64,000 nucleotides of DNA from Paenibacillus sp. FSL K6-3182 (GCF_037976325.1 NZ_CP150265.1:1319501-1383500), one strand, 5' to 3'; positions 8,737-18,331 are shown, numbered from the stretch's first letter. Numbers and translations are program-made. The notes: generated from the letters alone by a model not told the origin.

Positions 8737-9966
8737 TTATACATTTGCTAAGGATTTGCGATCCAGCTTTACGATTTCAGTTAAGGGATGCTCTTCGCCG
8801 ATAATAAGATCACGCAGCAAATGGGATGCAAGCATGCTGTATACGGTACCGTTGCCGCCATAACCTAAGCAATAATAAACATTTTTCCAAGCGGGATCAG
8901 CACCTATAAAGGGCAAGCCGTCACGCGATTCGCCGAAGGTGGCGCACCATTCATAGGCAATGGGAGCCTGCAGCTCGGGAAATAAAGCCTTTAGCTGGCT
9001 GTGCAGCTTATCGCTGTGTTTCCTAAGTTCTTTATCGCTGTGAGTGGGCTTTTCAGTATGCTCATCCAAGCCGCCGACAACGACGCGGCCGTCAATAGTC
9101 GTTCGCATATACAAATAGGGACGGGCAGTTTCCCATACGAGAAAGCGTTCATGCCAGCTTTGAAGACTTGGCTGAACTTCAGTGACAAGTACAAAGGAGC
9201 GATTCAACTCTGCTTTGATCAGCTTGCCGCGAAGCTCTTCAGGTTCATACCCTACAGCATAAACAACATGCTCTGCTTCAATCTCATAACCGTCAGCGGT
9301 TTTTAGAAGATGGAGGCCGCTTGGCAGCGTTTCATGTGCTACGACATCGGTTTGCTCATAAATCTCAAGCCCAGCTTCAGCAGCATCGTTTGCTACACCG
9401 TTTACGAACTGATAAGGATTTACCTCTGCGTCGCCGTGTGCAACGATCGCACCCGGCTTCTGAAACGGAAAATGTTTGGCGATGTCGCTCGGGGACCAGA
9501 ATTCGACTTCAAGTCCACAAGCCTTTAATGCCTCATATTCCCTTTTGAGTTTTGGAAGCTCCTGCTCCGAAGAGGCATAATACAGGCTGTTTCTTCTAAT
9601 CAATCCTACATCGACAGAAAGGGAGTCAGCTGTTTTTTCAAGCATTTGGACTGCATCTCTGCACGCTTTATAGAAGATTTGGGCATCCCGCTCCCCGATT
9701 TGGTCGATGAGGTCACAAAGCATAATATCGTTGCAAAATTGCAGGAGGCCTGTATTTGCTGAGGTGCTTCCGCCTGCTACCTGTCCCCGTTCAAGCATAA
9801 TGGTGGAAAGGCCGCTTTTATTGAATACAGAAGAACAGATCGTACCTGACATCCCGCCGCCTATAACAGCCACTTGTGTTTTTTTGTTTTGCCGCAAGGG
9901 CACATACACCTTGGGATTGTTTAATGTAACCGGCCAATATAAGTTACCGGTGTGCAGCTCTTTCAT
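8737..9966 (-). CDS. FAD-dependent oxidoreductase (DAO family)
   Basis: A 409-residue flavoprotein of the D-amino-acid oxidase/glycine oxidase (DAO) fold. The FAD-binding motif VAVIGGGMSG lies at about residue 33, followed by the ERGQVAGGST loop that contacts the flavin. Near the C-terminus FIGADPAWKNVYYCLGYGGNGTVYS provides the second FAD-contacting glycine segment. Similar proteins oxidise amino acids or small amines, often without a Rieske domain, which is also missing here. GGGAGTGATG precedes the ATG. It sits beside, and runs in the same direction as, the AraC regulator, about 100 bases away, but the functional link is unclear. Confidence 0.85.
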   Translation of the reverse strand: MKELHTGNLYWPVTLNNPKVYVPLRQNKKTQVAVIGGGMSGTICSSVFNKSGLSTIMLERGQVAGGSTSANTGLLQFCNDIMLCDLIDQIGERDAQIFYKACRDAVQMLEKTADSLSVDVGLIRRNSLYYASSEQELPKLKREYEALKACGLEVEFWSPSDIAKHFPFQKPGAIVAHGDAEVNPYQFVNGVANDAAEAGLEIYEQTDVVAHETLPSGLHLLKTADGYEIEAEHVVYAVGYEPEELRGKLIKAELNRSFVLVTEVQPSLQSWHERFLVWETARPYLYMRTTIDGRVVVGGLDEHTEKPTHSDKELRKHSDKLHSQLKALFPELQAPIAYEWCATFGESRDGLPFIGADPAWKNVYYCLGYGGNGTVYSMLASHLLRDLIIGEEHPLTEIVKLDRKSLANV

Positions 9967-10067
9967 AGATCATCACTCCCTACGATAGTATTACCCGAAT
10001 TTACGAATATGAAGCGATCGGGAGCTGATACTAACAAGAGGAGGGATATTCAGCTAAACGGTGCTGC

Positions 10068-10937
10068 TTAGTCTCCTAAATTCCGCATCGCCATGCGGTA
10101 TGCAGTAGGAGATTGGCCATGAAGCCGGCGGAATTGTTTGGAGAAGTACAGAGCATCCTGTAGACCGACTGATGCGGAAATTTGTTCAATGGTCAGCTCT
10201 GGCCGTTCCCTCAGCATGCGGCGTGCTTTATCGATTCGGAGCTTGAGCAGGAAAGTAACGGGAGATACGCCAATGCGCTGCTTGAACAAACGGGACAAGT
10301 ACGCTCTATTGTAGCCAAGCGATTCCGCCATTTGTTCAATGGAGACCGGATGGGCATACTGCGTTGATAAGTAATGGATGACTTGTTGAAGCAAATGATC
10401 GCCTTCTGCTTGGGAGGTACGGATTTCATTGCCGTTCTGGGTATTGAGCGCGCTTTTGTACTCGGCAAGGAGCAAATGCAAATACCCTACGGCTCTCATA
10501 TCAGACGCAGCGCCTCCCCGCCGAAAGGTATCATAGATTTGACGAAACAACGCAGCGGCTCGCCGCTTATCTGGCATGAACACTACCTGCTGCTCTGCTG
10601 TTAAGCCAGCGGTTGCAACGAGATCGGCGGACAATGTTCCATGAAATGCGACCCAGCGATATTTCCATGGCGTGTTACCGTCAGATTCATAACTGATTAA
10701 TTGTTCCGGCTCAATTAAGAACGTATGCCCTGCACGAAGCTCATGCTTAACCTCATCACAAATAAAGATGCCCTTTCCTTCCAGTACGATGTGCATCAAA
10801 TAGAAGTCATAAACCTTGGGACCAAGCCGGTGGTACGGCTTCGTTTGGCTCTCGCCAGCAAATAATACATTGAGTGGGGAGTTTTTGCCATCACTGATAA
10901 CGGGATTGGAGGCTACGGTATACATATCCTGCTGCAT
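10068..10937 (-). CDS. AraC-family transcriptional regulator (probable galactose regulator)
   Basis: A 289-residue regulator with an N-terminal cupin-like AraC ligand-binding domain (residues about 20-160) and a C-terminal double helix-turn-helix (about 185-285). The typical SLGYNRAYLSRLFKQRIGVSP and VGLQDALYFSKQFRRLHGQSP blocks are visible. Its gene diverges from galK, with about 200 bases between the starts, and this layout is common for local sugar-responsive activators. I infer that it controls the galKET operon, perhaps with galactose or a galactoside as ligand; the sequence does not prove it. AGGTG lies about 9 bases before the ATG. Confidence 0.85.
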   Translation of the reverse strand: MQQDMYTVASNPVISDGKNSPLNVLFAGESQTKPYHRLGPKVYDFYLMHIVLEGKGIFICDEVKHELRAGHTFLIEPEQLISYESDGNTPWKYRWVAFHGTLSADLVATAGLTAEQQVVFMPDKRRAAALFRQIYDTFRRGGAASDMRAVGYLHLLLAEYKSALNTQNGNEIRTSQAEGDHLLQQVIHYLSTQYAHPVSIEQMAESLGYNRAYLSRLFKQRIGVSPVTFLLKLRIDKARRMLRERPELTIEQISASVGLQDALYFSKQFRRLHGQSPTAYRMAMRNLGD

Positions 10938-11061
10938 TTTACTTTACACCTGCTTTACAGTGGAATGCGAAGATGAACAATTGTAGAGTTTATACTATCA
11001 TAGCATGTCCGATGTTTATGCGAGAAGTCACATTAATCCATATAAAAAGCACTTGCCGCCA

Positions 11062-11090
11062 TTTAGTTTTACTGCTGTTTCCCGTATACT
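11062..11090 (+). promoter_or_regulatory. Candidate sigma-A promoter of galKET
   Basis: A weak -35 (TTTAGT, 11062-11067) is spaced 17 bases from a good -10 (TATACT, 11085-11090), 52 bases before the galK start. The poor -35 fits a promoter that needs an activator such as the divergent AraC protein. Confidence 0.45.
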
Positions 11091-11142
11091 AAAGTTGTTA
11101 TCCAAACATACAAAATCGATATAAAAAGGAACGTGATAGCAA

Positions 11143-12315
11143 ATGGCAAACATTGAAGCGCTAACACAGCAGTTCATACAACAATACGGCGGAGACGCAA
11201 GCGACATCGCTGTATTTCATGCTCCAGGCCGCGTAAACTTGATCGGTGAGCATACAGATTACAACGGCGGCTACGTATTCCCAGCTGCACTTACTTTCGG
11301 AACGACGCTTCTTATCCGCAAACGCCTAGATCATCAGCTTGGTCTAGCGACAACAAACTTCCCAGCGTCAAAAAGCTTCTCGCTCGACACGATTGTGTAT
11401 GACGAGGCTGACGACTGGATGAACTATCCTAAAGGAATTGTTCATGAGCTTTTGCAAGCAGGCGTGAAATTCTCCAGCGGCTACGACTTGCTGTATCATG
11501 GCGAAATTCCAAATGGCGCTGGACTTTCCTCCTCTGCATCCATTGAGGTCGTAACAGCTTTTGCACTGCAAACACTTGAGGGACTTCCAACTGATAAAGT
11601 GAAAATTGCATTGCTGTCACAAAAATCCGAAAACGAGTTTAATGGCGTGCAATGCGGCATCATGGACCAATTCGCGGTAGCAAACGGTAAAAAGGACCAT
11701 GCGATCCTGCTCATGTGCGATACGCTTGAATATGATCTCATTCCATTTGATTCCGGCAGCTATAAGCTGGTTATTGGCAATACGAACAAACGCCGCGGCT
11801 TGGTTGACTCCGCTTATAATGAGCGCCGCGCACAATGCGAGCAGGCGGTACAGGATCTTAAAGCAGCATTCCCTGAGCTTACGCTTCTTGGACAGATTAA
11901 TCTGGAGCAATTTAACTCTGCAAAACATCTGATCAAGGATGAAACAGTTCGCAAACGCGCACAGCATGTGGTAGAGGAAATCGACCGTGTACTGCAATCA
12001 ATCAAAGCATTGAAAGCAAACGACCTTGCGCAGTTTGGACAATTAATGAACGGCTCACACGATTCGCTGCGCGATCTTTACGAAGTAACGGGTGCTGAGC
12101 TGGATGCCATGGTTGCGGCTGCTCGCCTCGTACCAGGCGTACTAGGTTCGCGTATGACGGGCGCAGGCTTCGGCGGATGTACGGTTTCGCTCGTTCACGA
12201 AGACAGCGTTGAAGCGTTCCAAGCAGAGGTAGGTCGCAAATATAATGAAGCAACAGGCTTAACTGCTGACTTTTATGTATGCACAATCGGTAATGGCGTA
12301 GAGCGCCTAGTATAA
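11143..12315 (+). CDS. galK: Galactokinase
   Basis: Phosphorylates alpha-D-galactose to galactose-1-phosphate with ATP, the first committed step of the Leloir pathway. The 390-residue protein has all three GHMP-kinase motifs: the galactokinase signature GRVNLIGEHTDYNGG near residue 28, the ATP-binding GAGLSSSAS loop near residue 126, and GSRMTGAGFGGC near residue 335. Length is normal for the family. It is the first gene of the galK-galE-galT operon, 43 bases before galE. Starts with ATG after a modest AAAAGGAACG ribosome site. Confidence 0.97.
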   Translation: MANIEALTQQFIQQYGGDASDIAVFHAPGRVNLIGEHTDYNGGYVFPAALTFGTTLLIRKRLDHQLGLATTNFPASKSFSLDTIVYDEADDWMNYPKGIVHELLQAGVKFSSGYDLLYHGEIPNGAGLSSSASIEVVTAFALQTLEGLPTDKVKIALLSQKSENEFNGVQCGIMDQFAVANGKKDHAILLMCDTLEYDLIPFDSGSYKLVIGNTNKRRGLVDSAYNERRAQCEQAVQDLKAAFPELTLLGQINLEQFNSAKHLIKDETVRKRAQHVVEEIDRVLQSIKALKANDLAQFGQLMNGSHDSLRDLYEVTGAELDAMVAAARLVPGVLGSRMTGAGFGGCTVSLVHEDSVEAFQAEVGRKYNEATGLTADFYVCTIGNGVERLV

Positions 12316-12358
12316 ATAGCATGATCATGCGACACCAAATGGAGAGGGGAAATGAATC

Positions 12359-13345
12359 ATGGCAGTATTAGTAACTGGAGGGGCTGGCTACATCGGCTCG
12401 CATGCAGTAGCGGCATTGCAGGAACGCGGCGAGGAAATCGTTATCGTCGATAACTTGCAGCAGGGTCACCGCAAGGCTTTGCTTGGAGGGAAGCTGTATG
12501 AGGGGGATCTTCGCGATGCAGCTTTCATGGATACCGTATTTAAGGAAAATGAAATTGATGCAGTTATCCACTTTGCAGCGAATTCGCTTGTTGGCGAAAG
12601 CATGAAGGACCCAGGCAAATATTATCACAATAACGTGTTTGGTACGCTTTGCCTGCTTGAGAAAATGAATGAATACAATGTTCGTAAAATCGTATTCTCT
12701 TCGACAGCTGCTACTTACGGCGAACCGGAGAACGTGCCGATCGACGAGTACGATCGCACGCTTCCGACGAATGCTTATGGCGAAACGAAGCTTGCGATGG
12801 AAAAAATGATGAAATGGTTCGATGTTGCTCATAACATCAAATTTGTTTCGCTTCGTTACTTTAATGCGGCGGGCGCTCATGAGAGCGGAAAAATCGGCGA
12901 GGACCATAGCCCGGAAACACATTTGATTCCTATTGTGCTCCAAGCAGCGCTTGGTCAACGTCCTCATATTTCGGTATTTGGAGAAGACTATGAGACGCCA
13001 GACGGTACGTGTGTCCGTGATTATATTCATGTAAGCGACCTTGCCGATGCCCATGTACTTGCAGTGGATCGTCTTCGCAGCGGAGCTGAAAGCTCTGTAT
13101 ACAATTTAGGCAACGGAACAGGCTTTTCTGTCAAACAAGTTATTGATATTGCGCGCACAGTGACTGGCAAAGAAATCCCTGCTGTGTTCGAAGCTCGCCG
13201 TGCGGGCGACCCTGCTATTCTCGTAGCTTCATCTGATCGTGCTCGCAAGGAGCTGGGCTGGAATCCGAAGCGGGATAAGCTTGAGGACATTATCAAAAGC
13301 GCTTGGAGCTGGCATGAAGCGAATCCAAATGGATACAACGACTAG
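12359..13345 (+). CDS. galE: UDP-glucose 4-epimerase
   Basis: Interconverts UDP-galactose and UDP-glucose with a bound NAD. The 328-residue short-chain dehydrogenase has the N-terminal GGAGYIGSH Rossmann motif, the SSTAATYGEP segment with the catalytic Ser/Thr, and YGETKLAMEK carrying the YxxxK catalytic pair. The RYFNAAGA block and the C-terminal substrate site are typical of GalE. It sits between galK and galT with short gaps, so it is part of the same operon. Starts with ATG behind a GGAGAGG site. Confidence 0.97.
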   Translation: MAVLVTGGAGYIGSHAVAALQERGEEIVIVDNLQQGHRKALLGGKLYEGDLRDAAFMDTVFKENEIDAVIHFAANSLVGESMKDPGKYYHNNVFGTLCLLEKMNEYNVRKIVFSSTAATYGEPENVPIDEYDRTLPTNAYGETKLAMEKMMKWFDVAHNIKFVSLRYFNAAGAHESGKIGEDHSPETHLIPIVLQAALGQRPHISVFGEDYETPDGTCVRDYIHVSDLADAHVLAVDRLRSGAESSVYNLGNGTGFSVKQVIDIARTVTGKEIPAVFEARRAGDPAILVASSDRARKELGWNPKRDKLEDIIKSAWSWHEANPNGYND

Positions 13346-13378
13346 GGTTGACGCTTAAAGGAAAGGAGCTGCATCACC

Positions 13379-14968
13379 TTGGAAACCAAACAACAAGCAA
13401 CATCAGCAAACGATGCGCTGGTTCTTATAGAACGCTTGCTGCAATTTGGATTGCAGCGCAATCTGCTGAACGATCAGCTTGATACGCATGCAGCGAGAAA
13501 CGAACTGCTTGATCTCTTTCACTTTACTGAGCCTTTTGAAGGCCAAGTGACAGAGGAGCGACTCGAAAGCGCAGTACCGCTTCTGGAGCCGCTGCTTGAC
13601 TATGGTTACGCAATCGGACTCATTCCAGATAATACGACGACATATCGCGATTTGCTTGATGCTCGCATTATGGGCTTCTTGCTGCCGCGTCCTTCTGAAG
13701 CCAGCGCTGCATTTCAGCGTTTGGCGAAGGAGCAGGGACTAAAAGCAGCTACGGACGCTTTCTACAACCTGAGCATCGATTCGAACTATATTCGGATGGA
13801 TCGCATTCGCAAAAACCTTTATTGGCTGCACGAGACAGAATACGGAAATCTTGAGATTACGATTAATCTCTCGAAGCCCGAGAAAGATCCGAAGGAGATT
13901 GCGCTGCTCAAAACGATGCCGCAGGCGAAATATCCGAAGTGCTTGCTCTGCGTAGAAAACGTTGGCTATGCTGGCCGTCCTGATCATCCGGCTCGTCAAA
14001 ACCTGCGTGTCCTGCCGCTCACGCTGCAAGAAGAGCAGTGGTATCTGCAATATTCACCGTATGTTTATTACAATGAGCACAGCATCATTTTCAAAGGAGC
14101 ACATGAGCCGATGGTTATTTCGCATTCTTCATTCGCGAGACTGCTCGACTTCGTGGAATTGTTTCCGCATTATTTCATTGGCTCGAACGCTGATTTGCCG
14201 ATAGTCGGCGGATCGATTCTAAGCCATGATCATTTCCAAGGCGGCCGCCATGTGTTTCCGATGGAAGCTGCATCAACAGATACGCTGTTTACTGATCCTA
14301 AGCTGCCAGGCTTGCGCTTTGGCATCGTGAACTGGCCGATGTCAGTCGTTCGGGTTAACGGGACGTCCAAAGCGGATGTTCATCGTGCAGCTTGCCATAT
14401 TCTCGACGAATGGCGTAATTATAGCGATGAGGCTGTAGATGTGCTGGCATTTACGAAGCAGGCCGATGGCACAAATACTCCGCATAACACCATTACGCCT
14501 ATTGCACGTCTAAGGGACAATGGCGAGTATGAGATTGATCTAGTGCTTCGCAACAACCGCACGAGCGAAGAGCATCCGGACGGTATTTTCCATCCGCATC
14601 AGCATTTGCATCATGTGAAGAAAGAAAATATCGGCTTGATCGAAGTCATGGGACTTGCAGTACTGCCAGGACGCTTGAAGGATGAACTGGAGCAAATTGC
14701 AGCTTATTTGTCAGGGGCATCAGCTGCTGTTCCAGAAGAGCTTCATGCGGACTCTCATCCGCTCCATAAGCATGCGGAGTGGCTGCTAGCTCTAATCGAT
14801 CGTTTTGGATCTTCAAATACTGCTGAACAAGCGAAAAAAATCGTTGAAGCTGAAACGGGCAGCAAGTTTCTAGAGGTGTTGAAGGACGCAGGCGTATACA
14901 AGCGCACAGCTGATGGCGCCGCAGCCTTTGAACGTTTCTTAACATCTATAGGGCTCCAAAGAGCATAA
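13379..14968 (+). CDS. galT: UDP-glucose--hexose-1-phosphate uridylyltransferase (type 2)
   Basis: Transfers UMP between UDP-glucose and galactose-1-phosphate, giving UDP-galactose. At 529 residues it belongs to the longer Firmicute GalT class rather than the 350-residue E. coli type. Visible features are the CLLCVENVGYAGR segment, the GGSILSHDHFQGG histidine block and the later HPHQHLHHVKKENIGLIEVMG region. Translation starts with TTG at 13379, preceded by AAAGGAG. It is the last gene of galKET and is followed by a clear terminator. Confidence 0.95.
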   Translation: METKQQATSANDALVLIERLLQFGLQRNLLNDQLDTHAARNELLDLFHFTEPFEGQVTEERLESAVPLLEPLLDYGYAIGLIPDNTTTYRDLLDARIMGFLLPRPSEASAAFQRLAKEQGLKAATDAFYNLSIDSNYIRMDRIRKNLYWLHETEYGNLEITINLSKPEKDPKEIALLKTMPQAKYPKCLLCVENVGYAGRPDHPARQNLRVLPLTLQEEQWYLQYSPYVYYNEHSIIFKGAHEPMVISHSSFARLLDFVELFPHYFIGSNADLPIVGGSILSHDHFQGGRHVFPMEAASTDTLFTDPKLPGLRFGIVNWPMSVVRVNGTSKADVHRAACHILDEWRNYSDEAVDVLAFTKQADGTNTPHNTITPIARLRDNGEYEIDLVLRNNRTSEEHPDGIFHPHQHLHHVKKENIGLIEVMGLAVLPGRLKDELEQIAAYLSGASAAVPEELHADSHPLHKHAEWLLALIDRFGSSNTAEQAKKIVEAETGSKFLEVLKDAGVYKRTADGAAAFERFLTSIGLQRA

Positions 14969-14973
14969 AATAA

Positions 14974-15021
14974 CAAAACCTCTATCCTCGCGGGCCTCTA
15001 GCGATTGGATGGAGGTTTTTT
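14974..15021 (+). terminator. Terminator of the gal operon
   Basis: AAAACCTCTATCC (14975-14987) pairs with GGATGGAGGTTTT (from about 15006) with one mismatch, ending in TTTTTT. Confidence 0.8.
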
Positions 15022-15189
15022 GCTATCAAGCTTAAAAATGAAGCAATTTATATAATGTTTTAAAATCATGCATTGTGAAATTATATTAATTTGTAAAGTG
15101 ACAAAATTTATGGTATTTTTTATAGAATAAACAAACCTTTTTGAATTATATTTTTATTTCTCTATAAACTATTTATCGGAGGGGTCAAG

Positions 15190-15642
15190 ATGTCCGAAAA
15201 AATGCTGCCGTTGGACGACTTTTTGCAGCTTAGCACTGATGAGCAAGTGGAAAAATTAAAGCGTTGGAAGATGGATTACACGCTTAAAGACATTCGGGAA
15301 GCTTGGAACTTCAAGCATTCCGCGCAATATTATATGCTGCTGAAGAAGCTTCGGATTTACGAAAGAGTTGTTAATAAATCAGATAAGTTTTATCCCGTCC
15401 AAGAGCAGCTCATAACGAGAACGAATGCTGGCGGAGAGCGCGGCTGGTCCGGCCAGTCTGCTTTCGCGGAGCGCAAGCTTCCGTCGGATAGCTTCGATTA
15501 CCATTTAAATACGACGCTAAGCGGACCTGCACTTGCAGACAAGCTGGAGCGAATCGCACATTTTCTAAAAGGCGAGCACAAGGAAGTATCAATAAAGCTG
15601 TCTATAGAAGCTGCGGAAATAGAAGTGGAAGAGCTGGAGTAA
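15190..15642 (+). CDS. Hypothetical protein, 150 residues
   Basis: I do not recognise this family. The protein is soluble and charged. The N-terminal 60 residues (STDEQVEKLKRWK, TLKDIREAWNF, QYYMLLKKLRIYER) look like a small helical domain, and the pattern could be a helix-turn-helix. The last 45 residues form a helix plus a strand-like tail with alternating acidic residues (IEAAEIEVEELE). The upstream 160 bases are very AT-rich. GGAGGGG lies 7 bases before the ATG and a strong terminator follows the stop, so this is a stand-alone gene that is very likely real. A DNA-binding or sporulation role is only speculation. Confidence 0.65.
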   Translation: MSEKMLPLDDFLQLSTDEQVEKLKRWKMDYTLKDIREAWNFKHSAQYYMLLKKLRIYERVVNKSDKFYPVQEQLITRTNAGGERGWSGQSAFAERKLPSDSFDYHLNTTLSGPALADKLERIAHFLKGEHKEVSIKLSIEAAEIEVEELE

Positions 15643-15661
15643 ATACTGAATGAACAATAAA

Positions 15662-15705
15662 AAGAACCGAGTTCGGCGAAGTTGCCTGGCTCGGTTCTTC
15701 TTTTG
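15662..15705. terminator. Terminator between convergent genes
   Basis: AAGAACCGAG (15662-15671) pairs perfectly with CTCGGTTCTT (15690-15699), with T-rich flanks on the plus strand and an A-rich left flank. It can serve both the 150-residue gene and the DUF1128 gene on the opposite strand. Confidence 0.8.
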
Positions 15706-15757
15706 TAGAAAAATGAAAATAAATGTCTGATACTGGAATATTATGTTTGTAAATAGT

Positions 15758-15985
15758 TTATTGCAAACGCAGCTTTCCAAGCTCGGAAACGAGCGCTTCT
15801 ACCTCGCTGATGCTGAATTTCTCTTTTGAAGCGACTACTTCGTACAGATCTTTTATATCCTCATACTTATTGAGATCAAAGTTAGATGCCTGCATAGCTG
15901 CAGCGGAAGCCATTTTCAGCTTTGTTTTGATAACTTCAATCATAAACGCTACATTTTCTTGCGTTTGTAAGTTTAAATTCGTCAT
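15758..15985 (-). CDS. DUF1128-family small protein
   Basis: A 75-residue soluble, mostly helical protein. Its sequence pattern (TQENVAFMIEVIKTKL, FDLNKYEDIKDLYEVV, FSISEVEALVSELGKLR) matches the DUF1128 family of small Firmicute proteins with no known function. The start at 15985 is set by TTAGGAGGC ending 6 bases upstream; the longer open frame beyond it lacks a ribosome site and overlaps the divergent gene. It diverges from the yyaC-like gene, with about 110 bases between the starts. Confidence 0.85.
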   Translation of the reverse strand: MTNLNLQTQENVAFMIEVIKTKLKMASAAAMQASNFDLNKYEDIKDLYEVVASKEKFSISEVEALVSELGKLRLQ

Positions 15986-16095
15986 GGAGTGCCTCCTAAA
16001 GTTTTTGCGAGCCGAATTCGGCTGCGGAAATGGGCTTGTTCGAACGTTTTGCAATGCTGCAATTGTAACATGTTTCAAACGAGAATGACCACAAA

Positions 16096-16716
16096 TTGAA
16101 CAGTATCTTAAAATTGGATACAATTGAACAAGATACGATTGGCAATCGAAGACAGGGCAGGTGCAATACGACGGAACAGCTAACGAGCAGTGAATTGGAG
16201 TCCTTTTTTTGTGCCATTGCAAATAAGTATATGAATCGCAGCGGCATTGTATTTGTATGTATAGGAAGTGATCGTTCCACAGGGGACTCTCTTGGTCCAT
16301 TAGTGGGAACGATGCTTAAGGAGAGAGGTTGGCCGAATGTCATTGGAACATTGGACAAGCCATGTGATGCGCATGCGGTTCAGCAAGCCGCTCAGTCGCT
16401 GCATAAAGATGACGTTGTCATTGCCATTGATGCATGCCTTGGCAAACCAACTTCCATCGGCCGTTTTATTTTGCACGAAGGACCGATCGAGCCAGGAAAG
16501 GCAATCGGCCGCAGACTTCCAGCAATCGGGCATTATAGTATTGCAGGCGTAGTAAATGCTAACGGACCCAAGGCTTACTGGATGCTGCAAACGACTTCAC
16601 TTTACCAAGTGATGCGTATGGCAAGCGAGATCGCGTGCGCGGTAGATTCAGCTTGGGGCCAGCATTCGGATAGCTTGTCATATGTTAATCAAGTATTACA
16701 AATTCCATCCGTGTAG
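16096..16716 (+). CDS. yyaC: YyaC-type spore protease homologue
   Basis: A homologue of B. subtilis YyaC, a sporulation-associated protein related to the germination protease Gpr fold. The conserved core starts with IVFVCIGSDRSTGDSLGPLVG near residue 50, followed by DAHAVQQAA and the VIAIDACLG block, and ends with GHYSIAGVVNANG. These match the YyaC family well. The start is uncertain: TTG at 16096 gives 206 residues, close to the Bacillus length, but no good ribosome site precedes it, and other TTG codons lie downstream. It sits 14 bases before an alpha/beta-hydrolase gene and is probably co-transcribed with it. Confidence 0.8.
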   Translation: MNSILKLDTIEQDTIGNRRQGRCNTTEQLTSSELESFFCAIANKYMNRSGIVFVCIGSDRSTGDSLGPLVGTMLKERGWPNVIGTLDKPCDAHAVQQAAQSLHKDDVVIAIDACLGKPTSIGRFILHEGPIEPGKAIGRRLPAIGHYSIAGVVNANGPKAYWMLQTTSLYQVMRMASEIACAVDSAWGQHSDSLSYVNQVLQIPSV

Positions 16717-16730
16717 AGGAGCATGAACAA

Positions 16731-17594
16731 ATGACAAATGAAAATAGCAAAGAAGTATACTCAATCGCACAGCGTAAGCTTTTTTTGAATAACGGATTGG
16801 AGCTTGCATATTATGATTCCCATCCGGATGACGGAGGCGCGGCGGATGGCATTAGCGAGGTTGTCGTTTTGCTGCATGGCTACTGCGGAAGCTCTTCCTA
16901 TTGGGAGCATATCTTGGATGGGCTAGAGCAATCTGTACGTATCATTGCGCCAGACGCACGCGGACATGGAAGAAGCTCTGCGCCAAGTGATGAGGTTTAT
17001 ACGATGGAATTGTATGCGGAGGATATTGCTGAGCTGCTTATCAAGCTGCAAATTCATAATGCAGTATTGCTTGGGCATTCCTTAGGGGGCTATATTACTC
17101 TTGCATTCGCTGAAAAATATGCCAAGAAGCTTTCTGGCTTTGGCCTGATCCATTCAACAGCGCTAGCAGATAGTGACGCTGCCAAAGAAAACCGTGATAA
17201 AGCAGCAGCGGCTCTCGAGCAAGATGGCGTGAAGACATTCGTTGATGGTCTTATTCCTAAGCTGTTTGCTCCGGGTAATGTGGAGGTTTTGTCCGCTGAG
17301 GTTGAGCAAGGAAAGAAAATAGGCTACGGCACATCCCTGCAAGGCGCAATCGGCACAGCAAAAGGAATGAAGGCACGTCCTAACCGGACGCAGGTAATCG
17401 AGCAATCTGAGCTGCCTGTACTTCTTGTTGCAGGGGTGTCAGATAAGGTTATTCCAGTGGAAAGTGTTTTTGCAGCATCAAACGGCTGGACCGTGAAAGT
17501 GGAGCTTGGCAGCGCAGGTCATATGGGAATGATCGAAGAGCCGAAGCAATTGATCAATGCTATTCTTAGTTTTGTAAAGAATAAGCAGCAGTAG
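16731..17594 (+). CDS. Alpha/beta-fold hydrolase
   Basis: A 287-residue cytosolic hydrolase of the alpha/beta fold. The oxyanion-hole segment VVLLHGYCGSS is near residue 45, the acidic DARGHGRS loop follows, the nucleophile elbow is GHSLGGYI near residue 118, and the final His is in SAGHMGMIEEP. This pattern fits esterases, haloperoxidase-like or 2-hydroxymuconate-type hydrolases; the substrate is not evident. GAGGAGC lies 8 bases before the ATG. It follows the yyaC-like gene and precedes an uncharacterised gene at short distance. Confidence 0.85.
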   Translation: MTNENSKEVYSIAQRKLFLNNGLELAYYDSHPDDGGAADGISEVVVLLHGYCGSSSYWEHILDGLEQSVRIIAPDARGHGRSSAPSDEVYTMELYAEDIAELLIKLQIHNAVLLGHSLGGYITLAFAEKYAKKLSGFGLIHSTALADSDAAKENRDKAAAALEQDGVKTFVDGLIPKLFAPGNVEVLSAEVEQGKKIGYGTSLQGAIGTAKGMKARPNRTQVIEQSELPVLLVAGVSDKVIPVESVFAASNGWTVKVELGSAGHMGMIEEPKQLINAILSFVKNKQQ

Positions 17595-17615
17595 ATTGGC
17601 GAGAGGGGGAACCAG

Positions 17616-18278
17616 ATGTTTCAGCGCGATTATTTCATGCGAATGATTGAGCAAATGACAGAAGCAGTCGGTCAAATTATGAATTTGAGGCGAGAGCGCA
17701 AGCACGAGGAAGCCTTGCTCTATATCGATGAGCTTCTTGATACAAAGTTTAGGCTAAGCAGCAAGCTTATTCGTTCCCTTTCGGATGAAGACTTACTGAA
17801 AATGATGACGACGAACGGGATCTTGGAAACGGATCATTTGCAAGCCATCGCTCTTCTGATGAAGCAGGAAGCTGAATTGACTGCCGACTTGGGACGCGAG
17901 GATGAGAGCTTCATCGCGTATGTGAAGTCGCTGCATTTGTTTCTAAGATTATCGCTAGTAGATGCGGCGCCAACGATTACCGAGCCCCGCGAACAAATAA
18001 AGGAGCTGCTTGAGCGGCTGAAGCCATATGAATTGCCCCTGGCTACGAAACGTTTGTTAATGGAATGGCTTGAAGCAGAAGGGCGTTATGACACTGTTGA
18101 AAATATGATGCATGAGCTGCTTGAGGATAACGCGCTGACGAACGAGGAAGCAGAAGCAGCCTATAGACGAATGTTGCTGCAACCAGACGAGCGGCTTGAA
18201 GCGGGAGGGCTGCCGCGCGAGGAGATAGAGCAGGGAATTGAAGACCTTGCCAAGCAGCAAACAGACGATATAGCATAA
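17616..18278 (+). CDS. DUF6483-like hypothetical protein
   Basis: A 220-residue soluble, all-helical, acidic protein with a TPR-like feel (repeated ALLYIDELLD, LLMEWLEAEGRYDTVENMMHELLED helices). The opening MFQRDYFMRMIEQMTEAVGQIM matches what I recall of the DUF6483 family of Firmicutes; function unknown. GAGAGGGGGA lies 9 bases before the ATG. It is 21 bases after the hydrolase gene and 53 before a methyltransferase, so it probably sits inside one operon. Confidence 0.7.
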   Translation: MFQRDYFMRMIEQMTEAVGQIMNLRRERKHEEALLYIDELLDTKFRLSSKLIRSLSDEDLLKMMTTNGILETDHLQAIALLMKQEAELTADLGREDESFIAYVKSLHLFLRLSLVDAAPTITEPREQIKELLERLKPYELPLATKRLLMEWLEAEGRYDTVENMMHELLEDNALTNEEAEAAYRRMLLQPDERLEAGGLPREEIEQGIEDLAKQQTDDIA

Positions 18279-18331
18279 GCGTACGTATAGTGAGCTTAGC
18301 TTCAAAACTGATTTAGGAGTGATTGGACAGC

